Below the pieces are notes generated by a model. The model made no database searches, had not been told where the DNA came from, and saw nothing but the letters and a program-made list of their open reading frames with translations. Of a stretch of DNA of 6,549 nt, positions 1-6,436 are shown piece by piece. Each line of letters starts with the position of its first letter. The first letter of the stretch is position 1. The position numbers and the translations under genes were made by a program. This stretch comes from Bacteriovoracaceae bacterium UBA4096 (GTDB taxonomy: Bacteria > Bdellovibrionota > Bacteriovoracia > Bacteriovoracales > Bacteriovoracaceae), in assembly GCA_002381945.1 (NCBI GenBank), contig DFXY01000056.1, positions 1 through 6,549 on the forward strand, in the 5' to 3' direction.

Positions 1-1164
1 AATCCTCAATCATACGCTTCTTTTGAAACTGTTGAGAAAAACCTTAAGTTTCTTGGTCTGGTTGCAATAGCAGACCCCCCTCGAGAAGAAACTATTCCCG
101 CTATTAAGGCCTGTAAAACTTCCGGGATTAAAATAGTAATGATTACGGGCGACCACCCAGTAACAGCAAAGGCCATTGGCAAAGAGCTTGGGATTGTAGA
201 AGAGGGTGTGTTTGACGGAGTAATGACTGGGGCCGATCTAGACAAACTTTCTTTTGAAGAACTTGCTTCTAAAGTGGAGAAGGTAGCTGTTTATGCAAGA
301 GTTTCTCCTGAACATAAATTGAAGATTGTAGGTGCCTGGCAAAGTAAAGGAAATGTCGTTGCGATGACAGGCGATGGGGTTAACGATGCGCCGGCCTTAA
401 AAAAGGCTTCCATTGGAGTCTCCATGGGGAAGGGAGGCACAGAGGTCGCAAAACAGGCTTCCTCAATGATTCTAACAGATGATAACTTCGCAACAATTGT
501 TTCTGCAGTAGAAGAAGGCAGAGCGATTTTTGGTAACATTCGAAGAACTATTCAGTATCTCTTATCAGGGAATTTGTCTGAAATACTTATTATGCTTGGA
601 GCAGCAATTGCAGGTTGGCCAGCACCATTAGCACCTATTCATCTTTTGTGGATTAATCTTGTAACAGATGGTTTCCCTTCACTTGCATTAGCGGCCGAAC
701 CCGTGCCCAGCAATGTTTTAGAAGGAAAAACACCATCCTCTAAAAATTTCTTTAACCGTCATTTTTACAAAGAAATGTTTTTCATTGGTTTTATCACTGC
801 GATTATGGCCTTGGCCTTATATGGATACTTACTCAAGACCTCAGATGAATTAACTGCACGAACATATGCTTTTTCTTTCTTGGTTTTTGCTGAGCTTTTT
901 CGCTCGTTTGCTTGCCGAAGCGATGAAAAAACTTTTTTTCAGATGGGAGCATTCTCGAATATTTATCATTTGATTGCTGTTGCCATTCCTCTCGTATTTC
1001 AAATATGGCTACACCATAATGATACATTCCAATCAATTTTCAAGGTGAAGCATTTAGAATGGCGAGATTGTTTGATTATGATTGGTGTTACACTTCTACC
1101 AGTAACTTTCTTAGAGCTTAGGAAGATTACTAAACAACGTAAAAAAACAGGAGTTTTTAAATGA
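1..1164 (+). CDS. Calcium-type cation-transporting P-type ATPase, C-terminal 387 residues (5' end outside window)
   Basis: This inner-membrane pump uses ATP to move a cation, most likely Ca2+, out of the cytoplasm. The frame is open from base 1, so the N-terminus (M1-M4, the DKTGT phosphorylation site and the N-domain) lies upstream. In fragment numbering, the P-domain shows DPPR from residue 25, MITGDHP from 47 and the hinge TGDGVND at 123-129. Six C-terminal membrane segments (M5-M10) follow. The residues that bind Ca2+ in SERCA-type pumps appear to be kept: N191 and E194 in M5 (SGNLSE), N219, T222 and D223 in M6 (NLVTDG), and a Glu at about 298 in M8 (FAELF). The family is certain; Ca2+ specificity is inferred from these residues. 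The gene ends at a TGA inside an ATGA overlap with the next gene, indicating one operon. Confidence 0.95.
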   Translation, partial: NPQSYASFETVEKNLKFLGLVAIADPPREETIPAIKACKTSGIKIVMITGDHPVTAKAIGKELGIVEEGVFDGVMTGADLDKLSFEELASKVEKVAVYARVSPEHKLKIVGAWQSKGNVVAMTGDGVNDAPALKKASIGVSMGKGGTEVAKQASSMILTDDNFATIVSAVEEGRAIFGNIRRTIQYLLSGNLSEILIMLGAAIAGWPAPLAPIHLLWINLVTDGFPSLALAAEPVPSNVLEGKTPSSKNFFNRHFYKEMFFIGFITAIMALALYGYLLKTSDELTARTYAFSFLVFAELFRSFACRSDEKTFFQMGAFSNIYHLIAVAIPLVFQIWLHHNDTFQSIFKVKHLEWRDCLIMIGVTLLPVTFLELRKITKQRKKTGVFK

Positions 1165-1817
1165 GCGTAATTTGTATTACAGGTCATAAATGTTCTTGCT
1201 CAAAAGATACACATCCATCAAAAAGAATAGTGATTACAGGAGGACCTGGAGCAGGGAAGACAGCCGTTCTCGAAATTGCGAGGAAGAATTTTTGTGAGCA
1301 TATTTCGATCCTACCTGAAGCAGCAAGTATTCTTTTTGGAGGAGGATTTCCTAGAGGAGAAGGTTTACCTAAAAAGAAAGCTTCTCAGCGGGCCATCTTT
1401 CATATTCAACATGAACTTGAGCAGATGGTAGAAGACGAAAAAAAATCGGCTATTACACTTTGTGATCGTGGTACAATTGACGGGCTGGCATATTGGCCAC
1501 TCACTGAGGAGCTTTTCTGGAAGGAAGTCGGTTCAACTAAAGAAAAGGAGCTTTTGAGATACGATGCTGTAATACACATGAGAACTCCTCCCGCTGAACA
1601 GGGTTATAATTTCCAGAATCCTGTAAGAGTAGAATCTGCCGTACAGGCTGCTTTAGTGGATAAAAAAATTGAGGAGGCATGGAAAGATCATCCTCATAGA
1701 TACTTCGTTACGAGTGAGAATGATTTCCTTGAGAAAGTGCTAATCGCCATTAATCTAATCAAGGAGCATTTGCCTGACTGTTGTAAGCATCATGAAATTA
1801 AAGAACTTAAGAAGTAA
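1161..1817 (+). CDS. AAA_28-type P-loop ATP/GTP-binding protein
   Basis: This is a soluble P-loop NTPase resembling the AAA_28 group (NadR/nucleoside-kinase-like and Ttd14-like proteins), whose substrate is usually unknown. Residues 23-34 form a strand and Walker A (GGPGAGKT, with K33 and T34). CDRGTIDG at 101-108 follows a hydrophobic strand and is the DRG motif typical of this group. A conserved-looking NPVR...E segment at 153-158 and an 'aW.dHPHR' segment near 173-180 match its lid and C-terminal region. The ATG overlaps the ATPase stop by four bases, and AGGAG at 1149-1153 sits 7 bases upstream, so this start is well supported and translation is probably coupled to the pump. The P-loop core is preceded by C5, C11, C13 and H9, and the tail carries C207, C208, H210 and H211, which could bind a metal. 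A link to cation homeostasis is inference from operon context. Confidence 0.85.
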   Translation: MSVICITGHKCSCSKDTHPSKRIVITGGPGAGKTAVLEIARKNFCEHISILPEAASILFGGGFPRGEGLPKKKASQRAIFHIQHELEQMVEDEKKSAITLCDRGTIDGLAYWPLTEELFWKEVGSTKEKELLRYDAVIHMRTPPAEQGYNFQNPVRVESAVQAALVDKKIEEAWKDHPHRYFVTSENDFLEKVLIAINLIKEHLPDCCKHHEIKELKK

Positions 1818-1824
1818 GTTCTTT
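1800..1824. terminator. Hairpin at the convergent gene junction, possible bidirectional terminator
   Basis: AAAGAACTT (1800-1808) and AAGTTCTTT (1816-1824) form a perfect 9-bp stem with a 7-base loop. The stem includes the stop codon of the P-loop protein gene. It lies between the plus-strand gene ending at 1817 and the minus-strand gene ending at 1856, where a shared terminator is expected. The stem is AT-rich and the T-rich stretch (1835-1841) is not immediately adjacent, so strength is doubtful. Confidence 0.5.
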
Positions 1825-1855
1825 CGTTTCACATTTTTATTAGCTTCTCAGAGCA

Positions 1856-3223
1856 TTACCTGATGCAGTAAGATAATTCCTTGTCTTCAAACTTAATCTC
1901 TTCAGGAAGGTTTAATTCACCTGTGCTCAAAGCTGCTTTGATCATCTTATTTTCTTTTCTTAAGTAACAATCTAGTGATGAAGTATTGGTAGGTATTAAA
2001 CTGGCGATATCAGAATATTCTGGCCCATTCAATAACAGTCTCTCAAGTTGGGTCTTGGCCATCAAATAAGAGTGTCTGGCGTTATACTTCATCTGTTGGT
2101 TTTCTAGGTTCTCTCTGAGAACTGAGATGTATCGATTAATGTCCAGCTTTGAACTCACGTCAAAATCGCTTAAGAGGCTATCGAGAATATATTTCAGGGA
2201 CTCCTCAACTGAAGAAATGTGTTGGTGAATTTCAATGGCAGTATTAATCTGGGTTACTAAAACATTGAGTGTCTTCTTGAGATTAGTTTCATATGCTCTT
2301 TTCTTGATATTCAATTTCTCAATTTCTGAAAGTCCAATTCTAATATTCGCAAGATATCCGAAACCAAAAGCATTTTCAGTCCCGGAATCAGGAGTCAGGA
2401 ATTCATACGCCCTTGCTCTTTTGCTGTATTTGGCCGCAGCACTAAGATAGAGGAGAGCTTTAAGTTCAGGAGAAGCTTGCAATATAATTTCGCTATAGTT
2501 TTTCGCTCAAATTTTTTGCTCATCCCTTAAGTCCGGTAAGAAAATCTCGACTGGCCCCACAGTCCTCTCATTTGAAACGTCAGCAAGGAGGTAAGCTAGT
2601 TCAGCAGAAGATTGTTCAAGGAAGGAAGCAAGACCTACTTGATCTGCTTTCATTAGAGAATAGAATGCCTTCAATTCCGATAGGTCCTCATAGGCCACTT
2701 CCCCTTGTTCAAACCTTTTATTCATAAGCTCCAGAAGTTGTTTTGTGAATAAAATGTGACCCTCAAGTGTTTTAAGATTGATAAGTTCTTTGTGGGTAGA
2801 TAAATAAAGTCCCTTTCCCATGCTTTTTTGGTTAGCGACAAGAGAGATATAACTATGTTCTTGTGCCTTTGCGTGTAGTTTTGATTCTTTTAATCGGAAC
2901 CAGTTACTGGGAAAAATAAAGCCAACTAAATTTGGAATGTAGTCAAACATATCTAATGGAGACGAAATTCTAAGGCTAAATGAAGGTAGAAGTTGACCTG
3001 TTCTGATCTTGATACTTTGACGGGCCTCGAAGAGGTCGAGAAGACCTTCTTGTGAATCAAATGATACTTTTTCAACTTTCTCAGTAACCGTCTTAAGATC
3101 GTAGCAATCATCAAAGCTGCATAATCCTGGGTGATTAGTCTCACTATAGAGGGCTTCTGTATTAAGTACCTGTCCGAATGCTACAGAATTGAATGATAAA
3201 ATTCCGATGAGTAGGTACTTCAT
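1856..3223 (-). pseudogene. TolC-family outer-membrane efflux protein, interrupted by one in-frame TGA
   Basis: An intact version would be the outer-membrane channel of a tripartite efflux or type I secretion system. The frame runs from ATG at 3223 to TAA at 1856, 455 codons plus stop, a normal length for this family. Codon 239 (2509-2507) is TGA; both sides are in the same frame and both look like the family, so one substitution separates this from a full-length gene. Residues 1-17 are a signal peptide (probable cleavage after VAFG). The first half has the LLPSFSL strand and long helices with a RFEQGE turn. The second half starts with SPELKAL and helix repeats and has a second beta segment (about 275-290). 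AAGGA at 3234-3230, 6 bases from the ATG, supports the start. No ribosome-binding site precedes the TTG at 2482 after the stop, so re-initiation is unlikely. A sequencing error is the main alternative. Confidence 0.8.
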
Positions 3224-3224
3224 A

Positions 3225-3576
3225 TTATTTCCTTACGAGTTTGAGTTTAGAAGCGGTTAGTTCAAGGTACTTTGTTCTTCTCAATGGCTTTGATGGGAGA
3301 ACGAGCTCTATTTCACCTTTCTTTAAAAAGCCCTTTATTATTCTTCCGTCTTCTGTTTTTAAATAAAGAGTCCCAACACCAAAATCGTAAGTTCCATCCA
3401 CAATATTCAAAACGAAACTTCCACATTTCAGATTTATCTGAGGATGTCTGGAGTGGATGTGAGGGGAGTCGCTGAAGGGCTTCAGGTTTTGCCAGAAAGT
3501 CGTGATCTTGATAAAGTGATACCGTTATTTCGGTAAATATTTGAGGGTTTGGGGTAACACCCAATTCCTCATAATA
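3225..3576 (-). pseudogene. Frameshifted, 5'-truncated gene remnant upstream of the TolC-like gene; product not recognised
   Basis: I do not recognise this product. Its 3' part (3410-3225) ends with TAA one base before the TolC-like ATG, and that gene's ribosome-binding site lies inside its last codons, so this was the preceding operon gene. The 3' frame has protein-like sequence (GTYDFGVGTLYLKTEDG, then a basic tail ending KLKLVRK) but no ATG; its only nearby start is TTG at 3410. Upstream, the protein-like frame is a different one (3576-3412, containing GVTPNPQIFTEITVSLYQ and ending MWKFR). Removing one T from the four-T run at 3412-3409 joins them as WKFR-LNIVDG, giving about 116 residues. 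The upstream frame meets TGA at 3579-3577 with no plausible start, so the 5' end appears lost. The joined product looks beta-rich; a periplasmic partner of the efflux protein is possible but unsupported. Confidence 0.55.
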
Positions 3577-3603
3577 TCAATGGGTTCCCCGCCTGAAAAG
3601 CCA

Positions 3604-3628
3604 TGGTATTTTAAAGTTTAGAATACCA
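3604..3628. promoter_or_regulatory. 25-bp near-perfect palindrome upstream of the four-gene operon, candidate operator
   Basis: The arms TGGTATTTTAAA (3604-3615) and TTTAGAATACCA (3617-3628) are inverted repeats around G3616 with one mismatch (T3611 against G3621, which would be a G-U pair in RNA). The right arm ends 18 bases before the first ATG of the operon. Position, length and symmetry suit binding by a dimeric regulator, as in auto-repressed toxin-antitoxin operons. TAGAAT at 3619-3624 resembles a -10 box inside the right arm, but no convincing -35 box is correctly spaced. A 5'-UTR hairpin is the alternative. Confidence 0.55.
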
Positions 3629-3646
3629 ATAAGTGGGAGGAAAATT

Positions 3647-3823
3647 ATGGGCCAGCAAGAAGAAAAATCAGGCGTACAAAAATTGAGAGAAAGATATTAC
3701 AGCATCAAAAATAATCTCAAGCCATCAAAGGAATTGATTGATGCTCTTATCAAGAGTGGCAAGTTAAAGCAGCCCAAAGATAAAAAAGTGGCGAGACCCT
3801 ATACGCCTGAAGCAGGAGCTTAA
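3647..3823 (+). CDS. Small basic protein (58 aa) ahead of the PIN-domain gene, candidate antitoxin or accessory protein
   Basis: No family is recognised. The 58-residue product has a charged, probably helical N-terminal half (residues 9-40, with QKLRERYY and KELIDALIKSGKL), then a Lys/Pro-rich tail ending PYTPEAGA. Lysine is very frequent and there is no signal peptide or membrane segment. The start is well supported: ATG at 3647 follows GGGAGGA (3635-3641) at 6 bases. Its TAA overlaps the ATG of the PIN gene by one base (TAATG), implying translational coupling. A small gene coupled immediately before a PIN nuclease gene, behind a palindrome, is the usual layout of an antitoxin or modulator, but the sequence lacks a recognisable ribbon-helix-helix, AbrB or HTH motif, so that role is inference from position only. 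It could also be a short nucleic-acid-binding protein. Confidence 0.75.
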   Translation: MGQQEEKSGVQKLRERYYSIKNNLKPSKELIDALIKSGKLKQPKDKKVARPYTPEAGA

Positions 3824-4551
3824 TGGAGTTAAAAATTTTAGATTTTGAAAATTCAGTAGAAAAATTTCCAGCCTTAAAACAAGGCTGTATTGTTGATACA
3901 AATGTTCTTTTCGCAGGGTCTTATCCACTTGATATTCACAATGATTGGGCAGATGAGGTTTTCAAAACCTTAAATCGTTTAGGTATTCCCGTTTACACGA
4001 ATCTTAACGTCCGCTCAGAGTTTCTTGATTTGCACCGCAAAGTTTTAATCCCTGAAGGCCTTGTTGGCTTTTATGAAGATTTCTCAGAATCACTTGCTGG
4101 GAAAATTTACGATGAGCTAAAATATCTCAAACGTAAAGCAAAGGCTGCGACTGATGAAGAGCGCGCCTTTAAATTAAATGACTCAGACATAAAGAAATAT
4201 ATGGAGCTTTTTGGCCATGAGCCAACTGGCGATGGGCCGAGTCCATGGACAGTCTTTTGTCAGTCCTACTTTGCACCATACATAAACGGCATCTGGGAAG
4301 ATGTCGTTCAAGACTTAAAAATCAATTTTCTTGGGACAAGAGAAATTGAGAGCAAAGAGTTTTTTGAAAAGCATCCATCTTGGACGGACATGGTCGCCAT
4401 ACTGGGAGAGTCAGGCATTGGCTCCGCAGATGCGATGATTTTAAATCTTTATAAAGAATCAAGTTTCTCGCTTCTTATTACTGCCGATAAGGCTGTGAAG
4501 AATACGATGTTGAATAGTTCGTTTAGTGGGAAGTTTGTTTTAAGTCCCTAG
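3823..4551 (+). CDS. PIN-domain RNase-like protein with a long central insertion, possible toxin
   Basis: PIN domains are metal-dependent ribonucleases, the fold of VapC toxins and of several RNA-processing enzymes. The acidic set is visible: D25 in a hydrophobic strand (CIVDTNVLF), E66 (VRSEFLD), D203 (GSADAMILNLY) and D222 at the end of the last core strand (LLITADKAV). VapC toxins are about 130 residues; this protein is 242. The extra length is mainly a charged, mostly helical insertion between E66 and D203 (KYLKRKAKAATDEERAF near 103-119, then an aromatic stretch near 144-165), plus a 20-residue N-terminal lead. The ATG lies within TAATG, and AGGAG inside the end of the small upstream gene (3813-3817) can serve as its ribosome-binding site. 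It is the second gene of a tight operon. Ribonuclease activity is likely; tRNA or mRNA targeting and a toxin role are inferred. Confidence 0.85.
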   Translation: MELKILDFENSVEKFPALKQGCIVDTNVLFAGSYPLDIHNDWADEVFKTLNRLGIPVYTNLNVRSEFLDLHRKVLIPEGLVGFYEDFSESLAGKIYDELKYLKRKAKAATDEERAFKLNDSDIKKYMELFGHEPTGDGPSPWTVFCQSYFAPYINGIWEDVVQDLKINFLGTREIESKEFFEKHPSWTDMVAILGESGIGSADAMILNLYKESSFSLLITADKAVKNTMLNSSFSGKFVLSP

Positions 4552-4559
4552 GGAGAATT

Positions 4560-5366
4560 ATGCTTTTAAGGGTAATGTCTGACAAAGGTAAGTATCAGAC
4601 CGTATACTTCGCCTTGATTGATATTTTGGGTTTTAAAAATATTTTAATTAATAATTGCAAAAAAAATCCAAATTATCTTTTGAAAATTATTTCTGAAGTC
4701 GATGACGCCTCTTCGAGAGGTCCATGGTACGGAATAAACAAGATTTTTCTTTCAGACTCGATTTTAATGTGGACCCCACATAAAAATGCTATCCCTTATC
4801 TCTTAGAAAATTGTGAGCGCTTGCAAGAGAAGCTTTTTTTGAAAGGACATTTAGTTCGAGGAGTTATTGTAAAAGGATTGCATTACTCAGGTGCTCTTGA
4901 GTCTCTGGATACGAAAGCTCGAAAAATGGAAGTATTCCCTGATCATATTCTTGTAAGTCCGGCTCTTGTTAAAGCCTATACGTACGAGCAGTCCTTAAGC
5001 GATCCAGTGATTAAATGTGAAGGTGCTGTTCTAAATGATTTGCCGAAAATTCTAAAACAAAAAAGTTCCAAAAATCAAAAATATAAAAGCAATGAGTTCT
5101 ACTTTGGAAGAGATTACTGCGGCCATTTTCCTTACTTGCATTCATTATTAGGTGCTTCTGATAAAAGCTGGAATAAAGAGTTGAAAAAAGAGGTTAAGCA
5201 TATTTTGAATTTACGAAATATGGTCGAGAGAGAAATAAAAAATAATTCAGGGAGTCCAAAGAAAAAATGGGTATTTGTAGCTAAAAGATTTAATGCATGT
5301 CTCGACTTAGTTGCTGAAGGTCTAAAACTTAAAAAGATTGATATTCCAAGAATTAAACTTCGGTAA
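4560..5366 (+). CDS. Class III nucleotidyl-cyclase-like protein (PycC-like pattern)
   Basis: The protein has the layout of a class III nucleotidyl cyclase catalytic fold. Residues 17-26 (FALIDILGFK) match the first strand, with metal-ligand D21. FLSDSILMW at 63-71 supplies the second metal Asp (D66). VRGVIVKG at 99-106 resembles the RxGIxxG strand, and SPALVKAYTYE at 133-143 matches the following dimer-interface helix. Bacterial proteins with this pattern include PycC, the pyrimidine cyclase of Pycsar anti-phage systems, though many relatives are uncharacterised. The C-terminal 100 residues are Lys-rich and helical. The gene starts 8 bases after the PIN stop. GGAG at 4552-4555 lies only 4 bases from ATG 4560; an in-frame ATG at 4575 (starting MSDKGKYQ) is an alternative, with AAGGG at 4568-4572 but only 2 bases away. 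No sensor or membrane domain is seen. The fold is likely; cyclase activity and product are unproven. Confidence 0.65.
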   Translation: MLLRVMSDKGKYQTVYFALIDILGFKNILINNCKKNPNYLLKIISEVDDASSRGPWYGINKIFLSDSILMWTPHKNAIPYLLENCERLQEKLFLKGHLVRGVIVKGLHYSGALESLDTKARKMEVFPDHILVSPALVKAYTYEQSLSDPVIKCEGAVLNDLPKILKQKSSKNQKYKSNEFYFGRDYCGHFPYLHSLLGASDKSWNKELKKEVKHILNLRNMVEREIKNNSGSPKKKWVFVAKRFNACLDLVAEGLKLKKIDIPRIKLR

Positions 5367-5398
5367 TAAATTTTGATATGACACAGGGTAATTGATTA

Positions 5399-6436
5399 AT
5401 GCTTCCAGTAGAAAAAAAATGTATCTTTTGCGGTGAAAAGCCAGTTGATAAGAATAAAGAACATGTACTACCTAAGTGGCTACTAGAGCTTTCAGGAGAT
5501 CCCAAAAGAGTAGTTAATCAAGGAATTGATTGGAAGACTGGCAGCAATCGTTTTTTTTCTGCTGATCAGTTTGTATTTCCTGCTTGTTCTGGTTGTAATA
5601 GCTTTTATGCTGATTATTTGGAGTCAGATGCCAAGAGGATTATTGAAAAGCTTACTAAGCATGAGCCTGTAACCTGTGCGGATTATAAAATATTGCTCGA
5701 TTGGTTTGATAAAGTAAGGATTGGCCTTTGGCTTGGTTTTCGTTATTTGAATAAGAACCATCTAGGAATAAAACCGAACTTTCATATTGATCAAAGACTT
5801 GGCACAAAAGATCGGCTCCTCGTTTGTTACCCCTATAATAAGGATGATAGGGGAATAACTTACATTGGAACCGATTCGCCCCTTTTTTCTGTTATGCCCT
5901 CCACTTTGGGTATAAGGATTAATAACTTAATTTTTATAAACGTTTCAGCAGACTACTTGGTTTCTTCTAGGCTCGGCTTTCCGTATCCAAAGGTAAGTGA
6001 GATCAAAAAAGCTGATAATAATATGTTTTCAATTGGAGATTTTAGAAAAAAGAATAGTATCACATATCCAGTTTTCCCATTTAAATTTCATAAGCCGTTT
6101 ATTTATATCGCTCAAGCAAAAACGACCTGGGATATCTTTCAGTTTACTCAGCCAATGTATTCTAAGCCGCCTATTCTTGGGAATTTCTACATAAACAACA
6201 AAGACATTGGGAGTAACATCTTCGATGTCCTTGCATCAAAATTTCGCTACGATGAGGAGTTCATAGAGCTTGGAGAGATAAAATTAAAAGAAGCTAGGAT
6301 GGCTTGGCTGTTATTCTTACAAGTCTTTGAATTACAAGAATACCTTAAGGAAAATGCATTTTTTAAGCAGGAACTTCCTAAGGAGTTTATTGGTTTGCAC
6401 AATCACATAAAAAAACTTTTCAAAAATCAGTACTAA
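5399..6436 (+). CDS. HNH/treble-clef-like putative nuclease with a large uncharacterised C-terminal region
   Basis: The N-terminal 75 residues look like a zinc-dependent HNH-type nuclease module: CIFC (C8, C11), then KEHVLPKW with E21 and H22, then PACSGCN with C63, C66 and N67. Two CxxC pairs would bind a structural zinc, and H22 with N67 could form the metal-binding active site. The last His of classical HNH is not obvious (SFYADYLE follows), so activity is not assured. Residues 80-345 have no motif I recognise; they are rich in aromatic residues, probably alpha/beta, with no membrane segment. ATG 5399 lies 32 bases after the cyclase-like stop, with a weak AGGG at 5385-5388, 10 bases upstream. 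It is the last gene of the four-gene operon. Cleavage of phage or other foreign DNA would fit the context but is inference. Confidence 0.7.
   Translation: MLPVEKKCIFCGEKPVDKNKEHVLPKWLLELSGDPKRVVNQGIDWKTGSNRFFSADQFVFPACSGCNSFYADYLESDAKRIIEKLTKHEPVTCADYKILLDWFDKVRIGLWLGFRYLNKNHLGIKPNFHIDQRLGTKDRLLVCYPYNKDDRGITYIGTDSPLFSVMPSTLGIRINNLIFINVSADYLVSSRLGFPYPKVSEIKKADNNMFSIGDFRKKNSITYPVFPFKFHKPFIYIAQAKTTWDIFQFTQPMYSKPPILGNFYINNKDIGSNIFDVLASKFRYDEEFIELGEIKLKEARMAWLLFLQVFELQEYLKENAFFKQELPKEFIGLHNHIKKLFKNQY

Noticed and set aside
291..539. Minus-strand open frame inside the P-type ATPase gene
   Set aside because: It lies opposite highly conserved ATPase motifs, and its translation is low-information antisense sequence.
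1856..2482. Second half of the TolC-like frame as an independent gene starting at TTG 2482
   Set aside because: It begins mid-protein, in frame with the upstream half, without a ribosome-binding site or signal peptide, which an outer-membrane protein would need.
2507..2509. TGA in the TolC-like gene as selenocysteine or a recoded Trp codon
   Set aside because: The family has no selenoproteins that I know of, no obvious stem-loop was noted after the codon, and TGA serves as a normal stop elsewhere in the window.
3272..3475. Plus-strand open frame of 67 codons across the remnant gene
   Set aside because: It is antisense to the protein-like minus-strand frames, has no ribosome-binding site, and its product looks random.
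3428..3485. Two small palindromes, TCAGATTTATCTGA (3428-3441) and CTGAAGGGCTTCAG (3472-3485)
   Set aside because: The arms are six bases and they lie inside the remnant coding region; such short dyads are expected by chance.
5997..6194. Short plus-strand frame inside the HNH-like gene
   Set aside because: It overlaps the long HNH-like frame out of phase and has no start signal.
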